NCBI RefSeq assembly: GCF_021869535.1
Contig: NW_026262679.1
Location: 44,128,426-44,192,425, forward strand
DNA length: 64,000 bases
Source of the DNA: Mytilus californianus
Lineage: Eukaryota; Mollusca; Bivalvia; Mytilida; Mytilidae
Direction: 5' to 3'
Shown here: in pieces, positions 37,901 to 47,952 of the stretch
How positions within the stretch are numbered: the first letter of the stretch is position 1
Layout of the letters: each line of letters opens with the position of its first letter
Made by a program: the position numbers and the translations under genes
The notes under the pieces: generated by a model
What the model was told of the DNA's origin: nothing
Database searches by the model: none
Seen by the model: the letters and a program-made list of their open reading frames with translations, nothing else

Positions 37901-40900
37901 ATAATGTTTGCCAATAAAATGGGTAAACATCGTCATTTAAGGAAAATTTCTTCTATAAGAAAATGACTTACAATTTCGGTTTTGTCGACCGATTTGAAGA
38001 TCTTGTCTTTGTGATCATTTTTGTCGTTTACAGATTCCTTTATCTACTATAGTTTTCGTCAAAAATGTGTAGAAATCATCATCTTAGAGCAATAACTCAT
38101 ATAAGGAGTCGACTTACAATTTCCGTTTTATCTTGGCTTGCTGATCATTATTGCTGTTTCAGTTTTTCTTTATCTACTATATTTTTGGCTAAAAATGCCC
38201 CCCAAAAAATGTTATAAAATCGTCATTTAAGGGAAATAAATAGTCCTATAAGGTGTCAACCAACGATTTCAACCTTAACAAATTTGTACATCCTGTCCTC
38301 CAAATCATGTTTGCAAAATAAAAGTTTCTCTGTAACTATTATAGTTTTCAAGATTGTAAGCAAATCGCAAAAACAAATCTTGCATTTTACCCCTACTTCC
38401 TATTCTAAACATGGGCGGCCATGTTGGTTCGCAAGCGGTGACATATACCTTTTAACTAGATACCCCAATAATGATTGTGGCCGAGTTTGATTTTATTCGC
38501 CCAGTAGTTTAAGAGGAGAACAATTTTGTAAAAGTTAACGGACGACAGCCGATAGGCGACGACGAAGAATGAATGACGCCAAGTGATGAGAATAGGTTAC
38601 TAGATCCTTTGGGTCAGATGAACTACAAATATGTAAAATTTAAAAGCATTTATTTTTCATTATCATCAGATTTCTCCTTAATGCGACAGTTAATTGGAAC
38701 AAAAAAATCCTATCATGCAAACAAAATAACTTGTTGACAATGTGTCTACAAACAAAAAACGTTTGTTCAAATTTTTTTTTATGTCTTTTTTCAAATCAAA
38801 ATTGCACTTATGATTACAAAAGCTTAATACAGTTTTATCATACCTTGTCAGATGCCTTTGATCCCCAAGAGGGATGAACAAATCTCCAGTTTCTATCTAT
38901 GTACACAGCATTCCACCGATCTCTCATTTTCTCCAGTTCTTGTTCCGACAGTCCTACTTCGTAGTCTCCTCCTTTACTTATACCATCAATTATCACACAT
39001 TTTATACCTGCACGTCTGAAATAGAAACACTAGCCTGAATATTATATGACAATATACTGTATATATTGATTGAAAATATCAAACACAACATCAATTGCAA
39101 GGGTGTGTAACTGAAAATGGGTTATATTACAAAAGTGTAGGTGTAAAGATTTGACAGCACATGCCTTTGAAAACATTCGAGCAGCCCTAGTATATGGTGT
39201 ATATATTTATATCTTTTATTTAGTATGATATTCCCAAGATTGTGATTCCGATAAGATTGGCCTTTATAAATGGTAATTGCAACAGTACAAATTTTTCCTA
39301 GTAGTATTAATGAAGTCACATGTTCGAATATTTTACGACCGCAATCTTGATTTTGTTGACCGTTCGGATATGTGTCACTAAGACCACGTATTTGATATTT
39401 GTCGGAGTCACAACCCGTTCTGTCTTTACGTCGTTATAAATAACTTAATAATTCTTGCGTATACGTCCGTTGAAAATTTTTTCATGGTTTTGATTTAGCT
39501 TCGATAGACCATCTGACCAAAACTACTTTCGTACCTATGTAAACAATATGTCGATTTAACTGTGATATATTCAAGCGCCCTACGAATGAATTGTAATCTT
39601 GGGTTTCAAGAAAGTTGAAATTGAAAAAGTTTGGGTTCAGAATCATAAGGATTTAACGCATTTTTTTTAAGGTCATTGGTGTGTAATCTAGGCCGCTGAC
39701 TTACAAATTTTACAAAAATGTCTTTCAGACTTGTATTCCATTTGTGAGTTAATCGACCCAATTATCACATCAACAGTCCTAGAAAATGTGTTAAAACCTT
39801 TAATACGACTTATTACTAGACACATGGGATTAGCCTGGCCTTGTTCCACAGGTTACCTCTCCGGAGAACGAATTCATTCCATGAATAAAAAGGTCAGCGT
39901 TAAAGTGTCTTTAGACAAATGTTTTAAGTATGGCGGACTACTAGTATTCTTGTTTCTTTTTTTCTGATGAATTTTGGTAACTTCTTATGCTATATTCTTT
40001 TTTTTTTGTAACATTGAAAATTAAGCATAAATAATGTTCTTAATCTTTATTGATGATATTAAAAAAACTATATGTATGTATTAACGACGAAATCTACATG
40101 TGACTTGATTGATACGATATCAACAGTCCCGTCTTCTGTATACAATATGCTTTTGTTAATGTCAGTGTTAGTTTTTCTATACACAATCATTATTACATGA
40201 TTACTATCTGACCTGGGTTTTACGTGTATTGTAACTTAAGACGTAGAAAAAAATGTATTTTGTGCCGATTACCTGCATAAAATAGCAAAGAAGGATGCAA
40301 TATCCCCTTCTCCGTCATGAATCCATCTAAGATATCCCTTTGGTGTATCTCCAGCAGGGTATTTACCGTGCGAATGATCGCTGAAGTCATGACTAACAAC
40401 CCAAAGATAAAGTGTCCATACTTTTTCTAAATCTGACCTGACGTCGTCTACCAAATGTCTCAACAGAATAGAATAATCTCCCAAAGCAGAATTGGGAACC
40501 TGCAATACACCAATGAGGTAACGTTTTATAAAGAAATGATCATAGAATTCAAAGTTGTTAATAGTTGTTGACAAAATGTTTTATGGTGAAAACATGTTTT
40601 ACCTGTAGTACAGTGGTTGTCGTTGGTTCACGTCTGTCATATTTGTTTTTCGTAAATTGTTTTGTTATAATTATAAATTAGGCCGTTAGTTTTCTCAATT
40701 GAATTGTTTCACATTTTTCATGTCGGGGCCTTTTATAGACGACTATACGGTATGGGTTTTTCTCATTGTTGAAGGCCGTACGGTTGCCTATAATTGCTTA
40801 TATCCACTTTATTTGAACTCTGGTGGATATTTGTCTCATTGGCAATCATACCACATCTCCTTATTTTTATATTTAAGAGTTTCCTTTTACCTGTTTTCTC

Positions 40901-42648
40901 TTACTTGAAAGGGTTTTTTCTAAATACAAAAAACAATTAAACATAACAAAGTTTTTCTTCTTTTAAACCATTTCTTTGGACTTGTAATTTACGTCTCATT
41001 TCGTTTCAAAGTGCCCCTTTGCGTACACTTTTCGACTTATCTACAACTGAAAAGTTAAAATTGAAATAACCGTTTGAACTCTCTCTGTTGCTTCCTTGTA
41101 TTTTTCGTTATATGATACATCCTTTCTTCTAGCTGTAGGCGCTAATGCTGTCGGATACCTTGGTGGACATTCGACTACGTCTTTCTGCAATACAAATTAA
41201 TGATAGCTATAGGAAATTTCTATTCAGTATTGTTTATTAGAATAAAAAGAGAGGCGCAATAAACCAAAGGGATATTCAAACGAATTAGTCGAAACAAAGT
41301 GACAATGCCACGGCAAAAATCTAAAAACTACCAAAAAGACAAACGACAGATTCAAAACACAACATAAAAACCCAAAGACTGAGTAACACGAACCCCTCCA
41401 AAAACCGGGAGTGGTCTCAGGTGCTCCGGAAGGGCTAGCAGATCTTGTTCTACATGCGACAATCAATTAATTAATGATGGACATTTGTTTCATTATTTAA
41501 GTGTAAGGCTTGAATTAAAATGTAGAAATATATATATTTACATGATCCGCGAAGTTATCTGTTTCATTTTCTTCCTCAAGATCGTAAACCACCAAATCAG
41601 ATACACGTTCATCTGTATGTTTGAAAATATCCAAATCAGAAGTGCATTGATTGACAACTTTTGATTTTCTACCACTGAACGACACGCCCATTTTTCAGAA
41701 AAATCAGAATTCAACACTGTAAAAGATTGAAAACAAAGTAACCTTAATCAAAACTATCAAAAGACGATGAACATGCGATAATTATTACCTCGGACTTTTC
41801 GGCTTCCATAAAAGATATTTGATCTATGAAAATTGTACCTCCTATTCTGCTGGTCTAGAGGCTATTGGCTCAATGAATTTGAGACGATAACTAATTGCAT
41901 TACTAGTATTAAGAAAATTAATCGTTATAGGAGCAACGGTTTTATTACTTGATTTCATACCAAAAACAAACAAAAACAAAAAACAAAAACAAAAAACAAA
42001 AACACAAAACAAAAAACGCGCGAATTAAAAAGAAAACCGTTTGATTGTTCATCATTGTATATCATATATATATAACACATCTTGCATTGGCCAAACAGAA
42101 TGAAAAAAGACATTGATTAATATAATTAATTGAACGCTAGTATGCAATTATTTGAAAATGATGTATTTACAATTGAAGACAGATAACTTAAAACGTTATA
42201 CAATTATAGCCTTTGTATGAGGTCGATACGAGGTTATATCAACCTAAGAGAAGCATATTGACTGACTGGAGGACGACGTCCGAGGACGATATGCTTCTCT
42301 AGGTCGATATAACATCGTAGTGACCTCAACCAAAGGCTACAATTGTTATATCATTACTCAACAACTATTGCATGAACAATGTAAAATTGGGGATTTCTAG
42401 AATGTATTTTTAGTAACGTGCTGTATGCCCTGTGCAATATACTGTTTTAGACCTACGAAAAGCTAAACAACAGTATTGGCGTGCAAACTGAGTAAATATA
42501 AATGTACATGTGATCAAGTTTTAATGAATCACAAATCCTTAAAAATATTCGATTAATAATATTTTTTGATATTACATGTTTTACTCACATAATCCACATA
42601 TTCCACAGCTTTCTCATTGTCATCAACCTTTGACTGCTTACAGCCCAT
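28030..42648 (-). CDS. Kyphoscoliosis-peptidase-like (KY) protein with a dynein stalk/MTBD-like region, about 1,045 residues, nine coding exons
   Basis: Exons (minus strand) 42648-42589, 41184-41071, 40499-40273, 39015-38844, 36883-35849, 33900-33735, 31134-30854, 29832-29647 and 28926-28030 join in consistent phase. Residues about 59-191 are a transglutaminase-like KY core (DLEKVWTLYLW, ASFFAILCRRAGIKC, WNAVYIDRNWRFVHPSWG). At the expected triad positions I see Glu122, Asp166 and His181 instead of Cys, His and Asp, which suggests a pseudoenzyme. Residues 192-536 contain KY beta modules (PDDRQWQLL..., FPYCTAEFF). Residues about 592-750 match the pattern of the dynein heavy-chain stalk tip (TLAEIRCYTWPPEVV, AVYVLLG, LYQWV). 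Residues 748-1045 are a Ser/Pro/Lys-rich disordered tail. KY proteins act in muscle and cytoskeletal scaffolding; a cytoskeletal role here is inferred. Confidence 0.85.
29235..29290 (+). repeat. Short dispersed repeat (family A)
   Basis: 'gatgtggtatgattgccaat', then 'gagacaactctccac'. Other copies or fragments are at 22,905(-), 37,096(-), 40,798(-), 57,548(+) and 62,461(+). I recall the motif as one of the commonest bivalve repeats. It lies in intron 8 of the KY-like gene. Confidence 0.75.
29647..29832 (-). CDS. KY-like gene, exon 8 (residues 686-747)
   Basis: Acceptor TTTTACAG ends at 29833. A strong donor GTAAGC starts at 29646. Both borders are phase 0. It encodes DWDYIQSLLAKVGKEGL... up to ALYQW, the second half of the dynein-stalk-like region. 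If the donor is ignored the frame stops nine codons later (29617), giving a short alternative end. The spliced product YQW-VNNI better fits the W-V pair that ends the dynein domain. Confidence 0.8.
30540..30770 (+). repeat. Retroelement 3'-tail repeat (family B)
   Basis: Contains 'tccggagcacctgagatcac' and 'ttttctttgttagccatggc'. Same family as 46,025, 51,900 and 60,265 (+) and 41,225 (-). It lies in intron 7 of the KY-like gene, opposite to the gene. Confidence 0.8.
30854..31134 (-). CDS. KY-like gene, exon 7 (residues 592-685)
   Basis: Acceptor TTAACAG ends at 31135 (phase 1) and the donor is GTAATA (phase 0). A helical Lys/Glu-rich stretch (FTEELEDDIKRAELML) is followed by TLAEIRCYTWPPEVV and AAVYVLLGEDYEYLQ. 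The E-I-x-x-Y-x-x-PP-x-V...AV-x-x-LLG pattern is that of the dynein stalk tip. Confidence 0.85.
31453..33550. repeat. Intronic minisatellite, unit about 37-38 bp, roughly 56 copies
   Basis: The unit approximates 'ttcacagtgagggggcaact' plus 'aataatcccatggcatta'. Variants differ at the 'gtgaggggg' segment and at the catTgca/catGgca positions. There is higher-order structure: a block beginning 'ttcagtgtggtggcaactta' starts at 31621, 31996 and 32447, followed by nearly the same variant order for about 300 bp. It fills most of intron 6 of the KY-like gene. Confidence 0.97.
33735..33900 (-). CDS. KY-like gene, exon 6 (residues 537-591)
   Basis: Acceptor AAATGTAG ends at 33901 (phase 0); donor GTTTGT starts at 33734 (phase 1). 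It encodes KFPKRMIREKLERATEGD... and GEVKKAKDKIGFFDDKK, a charged helical linker leading into the dynein-like region. Confidence 0.8.
33901..35848. other. Intron 5 of the KY-like gene
   Basis: No gene within. It contains the perfect foldback at 35117-35184 and otherwise unassigned AT-rich sequence. Plus-strand open frames at 35396-35813 are Phe/Leu-rich translations of T-rich DNA. Confidence 0.7.
35117..35184. repeat. Perfect foldback with 28-bp arms and 12-nt loop
   Basis: 35117-35144 is the exact reverse complement of 35157-35184. The loop is a CT-rich 12-mer. It lies in intron 5 of the KY-like gene. Confidence 0.97.
35849..36883 (-). CDS. KY-like gene, exon 5: KY beta modules (residues 192-536)
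   Basis: Acceptor TTGTTTTAG ends at 36884, donor GTAATA at 35848, both phase 0, 345 codons. It opens with YFFLPEPEEFNTWCRPDD, the segment that follows the KY core in family members. Next comes the first beta module (EFTSFPYCTAEFFMMNMKVL) and a low-complexity insert holding a 19-residue tandem duplication. Second and third beta modules follow (TFVFMWRKDAHFMFNIQLP; GWGVTPHCLVRGI; DADTTIRFELDHEYEF; GEGHYGLKIHAKG). The inserted repeat lies between modules and should be tolerated by the fold. Confidence 0.9.
36476..36589 (-). repeat. In-frame 57-bp tandem duplication inside KY exon 5
   Basis: Two 19-residue units, GMNGHAGGESTQRGMIPKE and GVNGYAGGESTHRGLITSR, sit side by side, similar at DNA level and in frame (residues about 290-327). 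Confidence 0.9.
36884..38843. other. Intron 4 of the KY-like gene, repeat-rich
   Basis: A family A fragment is at 37,096-37,172 (minus). A degenerate repeat at about 37,880-38,610 has recurring 'tttatctactata' and 'aaggagtcgacttacaattt'-like blocks every 130-180 bp. No exon seen. Confidence 0.6.
37880..38610. repeat. Degenerate internally tandem mollusc repeat
   Basis: Blocks containing 'tttctttatctactatattt', 'atcgtcatttaaggga' and 'gacttacaattt' recur three to four times with drift. The right end carries 'gacgacagccgataggcgac'. It resembles the AGCTCACC element at 47,953 in style. Confidence 0.5.
38844..39015 (-). CDS. KY-like gene, exon 4 (residues 134-191)
   Basis: Acceptor ATTTCAG ends at 39016 and completes the split Arg codon AG|A. 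Donor GTATGA, phase 0. It encodes RAGIKCVIIDGISKGG... and RWNAVYIDRNWRFVHPSWG. In active relatives 'HxWN' supplies the catalytic His and 'VDxxWG' the Asp; here those positions read DRWN and VHPSWG. Confidence 0.9.
40273..40499 (-). CDS. KY-like gene, exon 3 (residues 59-133)
   Basis: Acceptor GTATTGCAG ends at 40500 (phase 0); donor GTAATC splits an Arg codon (phase 2). It encodes SILLRHLVDDVRSDLEKVW..., YLRWIHDGEGDIASFFAILC. The C-x-G-Y-A-x-L-F-x-x-L-C pattern of the family aligns with E-G-D-I-A-S-F-F-A-I-L-C, putting Glu in place of the nucleophilic Cys. Confidence 0.9.
41071..41184 (-). CDS. KY-like gene, exon 2 (residues 21-58)
   Basis: Acceptor GTATTGCAG ends at 41185, phase 0. It encodes KDVVECPPRYPTALAPT... 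to ERVQT. The donor is weak (GTTATT at 41070); an alternative GTTCAA donor nine bases earlier keeps the frame. Confidence 0.65.
41225..41455 (-). repeat. Retroelement 3'-tail repeat, minus orientation (family B)
   Basis: 'gaggcgcaataaaccaaagg' through 'tcaggtgctccggaagggct' is the inverse of the 60,265 and 46,025 copies. It lies just upstream of KY exon 2. Confidence 0.8.
41542..41691 (-). CDS. KY-like gene, alternative first exon 1b
   Basis: ATG at 41691 opens MGVSFSGRKSKVVNQ... and runs 50 codons to a phase-0 donor GTAAAT at 41541, compatible with exon 2. An acceptor (TTTTACAG ending at 41717) lies 25 nt upstream of the ATG, so a non-coding exon may precede it. The Met-Gly start with a small residue at position 4 and Ser at position 6 fits N-myristoylation. 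It gives an isoform of about 1,075 residues. Confidence 0.6.
41789..41809 (-). CDS. Possible third first exon 1c of the KY-like gene (MEAEKSE)
   Basis: ATG at 41809 gives seven codons to a phase-0 donor GTAATA at 41788, joinable to exon 2. If joined instead to the acceptor at 41717 it makes a short upstream frame ending in TGA before the exon 1b ATG. Evidence is limited to the donor and the phase. Confidence 0.3.
41964..42016. repeat. (CAAAAA)n-like simple repeat
   Basis: Repeats of 'acaaaaacaaaaa' type, in the first intron of the KY-like gene. Confidence 0.9.
42196..42350. mobile_element. Foldback (MITE-like) element
   Basis: Left arm 'gttatacaattatagccttt...aagagaagcatat' pairs with right arm 'atatgcttctct...caaaggctacaattgttata'. 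A related half is at about 58,995-59,060. The sequence immediately right (42,351-42,560) recurs inverted at 58,785-59,000, so a larger family is involved. It lies in the first intron of the KY-like gene. Confidence 0.75.
42589..42648 (-). CDS. KY-like gene, first exon 1a (residues 1-20)
   Basis: ATG at 42648 encodes MGCKQSKVDDNEKAVEYVDY to a consensus donor GTGAGT at 42588 (phase 0, joins exon 2). MGCxxSK is the dual-acylation pattern of Src-family kinases (myristate on Gly2, palmitate on Cys3), so this isoform is predicted to be membrane-anchored. Confidence 0.65.
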
Positions 42649-42930
42649 TCTTCTTAATAAGTTGTGCTTAAGATAAGCGTATCATCTTCTGTTTTAGTTT
42701 TAGATTCTGATGAAAATGTTGAAGATTAAATAGAAATATAAAGAAAACAACTGACATTCAAATCACGTATGAAATATGTAACTGCAACCTATAAAGTGTG
42801 ATTTTGTTTCAAGCAAATACCATACAAGAAAGCAGCCTTCTATAACATATATGTTATTGAGTTCTTTGGTGATTGAAATAATAACACAGGAAGAGAGTTC
42901 TCGCAATCGTTAAAACATGTCACATGTTAA

Positions 42931-43613
42931 AGGGGCATGAGCTACGAACTATAAAAGAAAATAGAATATGATTTTTTTTTGTTCAATGATTAATAAAAGT
43001 GAAATAGTGAAATAATAATTCGCTTTTAGCAGCCAGTTTGGTTCAATTTTGTAAATACACTAAGAAACATCGCTACTGAATTTTTTACTTGCAAGTGAAT
43101 AATTCGAACTTATTGAATCCGTATTCATGTGACCTTCAATTTAACCCCTTACATGGAGATGGGTTACGCATGTATTCAGCTAATGAAAAGAGAAAAATGT
43201 CATCATTAAAGGTGAAACAAGGATGAACCGTTTGGTTGACCGATTCGATCAACAAAAAAATCATTCTTATACAGGTAAAAACGATGATAAACATACTTTT
43301 TAACCTACAATATGAAATCAAACAGACCTAGAAAAATCCAATTGCACGAGGTCGCTATCTATTTATATTTATATTTATGTTTATATCGGGTTATATGACC
43401 GTCGGCAGTCTTCGGAGGTCATCTCGGTGGTTAATTAGATGTCGTCTGGACAAAAATACACAACAAAATGTTGATACATATTATCGAGTCCATGCATTGT
43501 GAATTGTTTATTTTAGACTTTTTGTAATTTGGATATACGTTTTAGTATGTTATAAATCAAATATGAGAATTTGAGTGAAATTGGCGAACATGAATTGGAC
43601 ATATAATGCCCCT
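42931..43613. mobile_element. piggyBac-type MITE, copy 1, with TTAA target duplication
   Basis: It is flanked by TTAA at 42927-42930 and 43614-43617. Ends are AGGGGCAT...ATGCCCCT. It shares most of its interior with 59142-59658 in the same orientation ('gttcaatgattaataaaagt', 'aatccaattgcacgag', 'ttatatttatgtttatat'). It begins 279 bp upstream of KY exon 1a. No transposase. Confidence 0.85.
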
Positions 43614-43617
43614 TTAA

Positions 43618-44158
43618 TGTGCATGTTCGGTAGCTATGTGTTTTAACCATTTAATTAATTAAACAACAAAAGTAGCAAAACGACATAAAGAACAACATTA
43701 TAGTCTTCAATAATTGACAAGCGTCTATATAATATGCCAAGCTCTCAATCGATTAAAATGAATAAATTATACACGGACTTGGTAGTCTCTGTTTTACCTC
43801 TGCACAGCTTATTTTGGTATTATTGATAAATTGTTATATAGTAAAGGCATCTTTTCTGTTATTAAAGACCGTACCTTTATATGCATATCTAAAAAGTTAA
43901 GAGATGAGGAATTTACAACAACGGAACAGTTTAAAAAAAACACTCAATGATTTAAAATTGTGATAATGCTCTTGTACAGTTACTTGTCTGCTTTTAACAG
44001 GGGGCATAAACACCAGTACCCCTATTTATAGTTCGAAACAAGACTAAAATGTTTCTTTTGTATCTACATTGGAATCATGAACAGCTAGTTTTGGACGTTG
44101 CATTCCATTATACCGTTTCTTCCTGTACAGTTCGTAACGTTGCCGTATGAAATTAGGA
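43618..44158. other. Intergenic AT-rich sequence
   Basis: Nothing recognisable: no exon, RNA gene or repeat. Confidence 0.6.
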
Positions 44159-44513
44159 GTATTGTGAAGTACAGTAGTATTGTGAAGTACAGTAGTATTG
44201 TGAAGTACAGTAGTATTGTGAAGTACAGTAGTATTATGAAGTACAGTAGTATTGTAAAGTACAGTAGTATTATGAAGTACAGTAGTATGTAGTATTGTGA
44301 AGTACAGTAGTATTATGAAGTACAGTAGTATGTAGTATTGTGAAGTACAGTAGTATTATGAAGAACAGTAGTATTGTGAAGTACAATAGTATTGTGAAGT
44401 ACAGTAGTATTGTGAAGTACAGTAGTATTATGAAGTACAATAGTATTGTGAAGTACAGTAATATTGTGAAGTACAGTAGTATTGTGAATTACAGTAATAT
44501 TATGAAGTACAGC
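44159..44513. repeat. 18-bp tandem repeat, about 20 copies
   Basis: The unit is 'agtattgtgaagtacagt' with single-base variants (tgtgaag/tatgaag/tgtaaag) and two shortened joints with 'agtatgt'. Because 18 is a multiple of three it leaves spurious open frames on both strands (SIVKYS and VLHNTT repeats). Confidence 0.97.
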
Positions 44514-45424
44514 CACCGATATCTAGAGGATTTATTTCTTATTAGAAGGTTAAGTCCTTTGAGCCTGCATTTGATTACTGCGAGCATTCTTTGATACAGT
44601 ATAATTTCTTTTAATATAGTTTTGATTGTGAGTGTTAAAATGTTTCTTTTTCTTGAAACATTCTTTTGCAATTAAACGCTTCCCTTGTAATGAGTTTTAT
44701 CATATGTTTTGTTCTGTTTCTTTTTTAGCAAATAGGGTTGAAATATAGAAAAAAAAAATAGTTAAACCCGAGCACATATTCATGCGTATTTCTCCTCTCC
44801 GGAACTTCACGAGTTATCTTTTTATATAAACCTTAAATATTTTATTATTTCAGAATTTGGTGTTGATGGAAGATATTTGATATATTCTGTTTGATTTGTC
44901 CGCATCTTTTTATACTCGAGACGATTTAGAGCTTGACATATTTTAAAGATAAACCCTTTACATACAGTGTCTATTATTGAATTAGTGCTCTGACCTCAAA
45001 ATGTCTTTTGATTTTTTGTATCGTTTGATTGTTGTGTCTCATTTGCGTACTCTCTCCACCCCTTAACGCAGAAACATAAAAACTAGAAACAAAGGACATC
45101 AGAAAATCAACGAAAATTCTCTGACAATTATAATCAAGGGACTTTCCATGTATGAAGATGTAAAGTGAGTCTAGAAGATTCGTAGATAAATTGAGCATAG
45201 ATTACCATACCAACACCAAATTCTCAGTTTATTGGTGAGAAAGTATATACCGTAGTTGCCAAAATGATATTTTCTTTATATTACTTGTTACTCGCTGTTC
45301 TTTTTTGTTGTTCTATATTAAATATGCTTTTGTTGTAACTTCCGATAACAGTCTGTCTATCCTTTGTTGGAAACCCTGTTTTAATTCTGACCTTTTCCAT
45401 TGGGTTGAATTTAGATGTACTGAT

Positions 45425-45670
45425 GACCTTTTATGTCTGTTTGTTTTGCTCACACATTGTTGTCGATATAATAGAATTCTATACAACTGTCATACAAATG
45501 AGAGGTTTAGTTTGCTATAAAACCAGGTTGGTTTAGTTCATCATTTTCTACATAAGGAAATGCCTGTACCAAGTCAGGGATTTGGCAGTTGTTTTCCATT
45601 CGTTTGATGTGTTTGAGCTTTTGCAAGGGACTTTCCGTTATGAATTTATTTTCTTTGGAGTTCGGTACAA
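45425..45670 (+). repeat. Dispersed retroelement-derived repeat (family C)
   Basis: Shares 'aaggaaatgcctgtaccaag', 'tcgtttgatgtgtttgagct' and 'gggactttccgttatgaatt' with 24,580-24,845. Confidence 0.75.
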
Positions 45671-45689
45671 ATCAGAATTAAAAAAAACT

Positions 45690-46020
45690 AAATGGGTCTA
45701 TGAATACTCATGCTACATCAAATTTTAAAGACCCAAACATTGCAAAACACCTGTCATACCTCCATGACAAATATGTTGTTATCCCCGTAGATAAACATCA
45801 AACAACATCGTTTTTGTGTGTAAATCACATTACATAAACTGCTTGATAAATGAATAAGTTATTGACAATTCACTTGGAAACTCAACATATACCCCCACGA
45901 ACCTTACCAAGGAGGAAATCCTGGATATACATAGGTCTGTTCTATGTTCCTTTGGAATTTCAACCAAAGATGAAGAACTTGATCATCCTTTTCTGTATTT
46001 GATACCTAAACTACATAATC
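45690..46020 (+). pseudogene. Penelope-like retroelement fragment (N-terminal part of RT ORF)
   Basis: With frameshifts, translation gives KDPNIAKHLSYLHDKYVVIPVDKHQT, then a tract resembling NSLGNSTYTPTNLTKEEIL and CSFGISTKDEELDHPFLYLIPKLHN. I recall this as the segment before the RT palm in mussel Penelope-like elements. It is followed directly by family C/B type repeats. Broken by frameshifts and stops. Confidence 0.65.
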
Positions 46021-46024
46021 TGCT

Positions 46025-46215
46025 TACTCTCTCGGAGCACCTGAGATCACCCCCAGTATTTAGTGGGGCTCGTGTTGATTAGTCTTTAGTTTTTTTTGTT
46101 GTGTTTTGTGTACTGTTGTTTGTCTATTTGTCTTTTTCTTTTTTTACCCATGACGTTGTTAGTTTATTTTCGACTTATTAGTTTGAATGTCCGTTTGGTA
46201 TCTTTCGCCTCTCTT
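46025..46215 (+). repeat. Retroelement 3'-tail repeat (family B)
   Basis: 'tcggagcacctgagatcacc', 'ttgtgttttgtgtactgttg' and 'ggtatctttcgcctctcttt' match the other family B copies. Confidence 0.8.
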
Positions 46216-47440
46216 TCGCAAATACTATTAGCGGACTGCATAATTTTAATATTCAAAATAAAATCCTTAACTATCAAAGTAATTATTTACTATTAAGTAA
46301 AATGTTATGAGTATTGAAAAAAAAATTCTTAGAACTATAGGACATTTTTTTATCTAGGAGTATGAATAACTATATTTGTTAAATTTGAAAAAAGGCATAG
46401 TCAACTTACCTAGTATTCTTCAAATTATCGTTCCATACCGGAAATACGTTTTACTGATATCAGGCTTTGTTTCTTGTTTGTTTTATAAAACCAACATTTT
46501 TTGTTTAATAAACAATAAACAACAAATAATTAAAAGTCCTTCGAATTAACATGATATTTCATTTCATTATAATGAAAGTGTATTAGCTTGAGACGGTGTT
46601 TTGGCAACCGACTTCATTGGGATAGAGGGCAACATTCAGTGCATATAAAATAATATTTCTCATAAGAAGATGAATTTCTACACATTCGCATTTTGATTTA
46701 CTTTCAAGTATCATAAATAGGGGAAAAAATGAGAATTTAATTTGTTCGCTATACATGATTATGTAGAGTTATTTCAATATAGTATATAAATGTACATTGT
46801 ATTCATTCGTATGTAATAAAGGTAAAAAATGAAATGAAATGGAAAATCGATTCTTTTTAGTTGAAAGAAGGTCTTCGTCTTGGATCGTGATCCCATTGTC
46901 AATCATTCACATTAGTTAATCGGCAGATATTTTCATTGTCACCATTAATGAATAGTTAAACATTTAATTATCCATTGTCAAATACATCACAGTAGCGTTG
47001 AAGTATTGTGACACGCGTGTGTATGATCTTCAATGTTTTTTTATCTGTAGAATAACAGTTATTTAACCGATTTAAATATAGATATTTCAAAGTGAAAGGG
47101 AATGATCACCGGACGCACTTAAACGGTTTTACTGGATCGGTACCGTTAATGAAGGTGGACTTTAAATCCCAAATAGTATAGCATGTTTGAATCAAATTTC
47201 CACGTCATCGGCCATGCATAAGCATGCACATTTTAATAAATGTTCAATTAATAACGTTTTGTTTTCTTATTTTTTCAAAATTCAAGATATGCATACAATT
47301 TCCCCCACGTAGGGTTGAGCTTACACAATTTTGACTATTCTTTTGGCCACGTTTTGATATGCATCTCCCAACGTATCTAACAGCACGTCACTTCTGAGTC
47401 TGACCTTCTAAATTAAAATATATTCAAAATGCACATTGGA
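46216..47440. other. Intergenic AT-rich sequence
   Basis: No gene or clear repeat. Short frames here have no splice context. Confidence 0.55.
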
Positions 47441-47640
47441 TTGAGAAGAATGAAGCGTTTTCCTCTGGCAGCTTATGATGACTACAAGTTTTAAATTTGT
47501 CAGTTTTTATTTCTGCCAAATGTCGGTGGTTCTCTCCGAACATTCCGGCTACTCCACCAATAAAAGCTGACCCATGAGATAGCCAATAGTGCTTAAAATC
47601 GCGTTAAACACCAACAATCAATCAATCAATTATATTGATT
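47440..47640 (+). repeat. SINE-like repeat ending in (AATC)n
   Basis: 'atgtcggtggttctctccga', 'cactattggctatctcatgg' (complement) and 'cgttaaacaccaacaatcaa' followed by (TCAA)n. I recall this 3' end as one of the most abundant mollusc short repeats. Confidence 0.65.
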
Positions 47641-47952
47641 AAATTGGTAAAAACGACACAGTCTCATCAAATAGCCTAAACGAACAAAATATTACATAAA
47701 AATTCAAATCATGACGACTTCCTATGCTATTCGTAGGTACAAGTTTAAATTTGGTGTTGTTGTGAATTGATGCCTTTGTATTTGTTTGCTTAATATTGTT
47801 AACCCTAAGGTGATCAACATTTTCCCGTATTTCAACATTGAATGTGTGAACATATTGTCTAGTACGAAAGAGGAAAATTTGTTCTTTTGAAACTAGAACT
47901 GCATGAAAAAACACTAATAGAAAATAGCTAGAAGTCTAACTGTTTTCATTTT

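Noticed and set aside
44098..44594. Open frames with SIVKYS or VLHNTT repeats
   Set aside because: Translations of the 18-bp tandem repeat on either strand.
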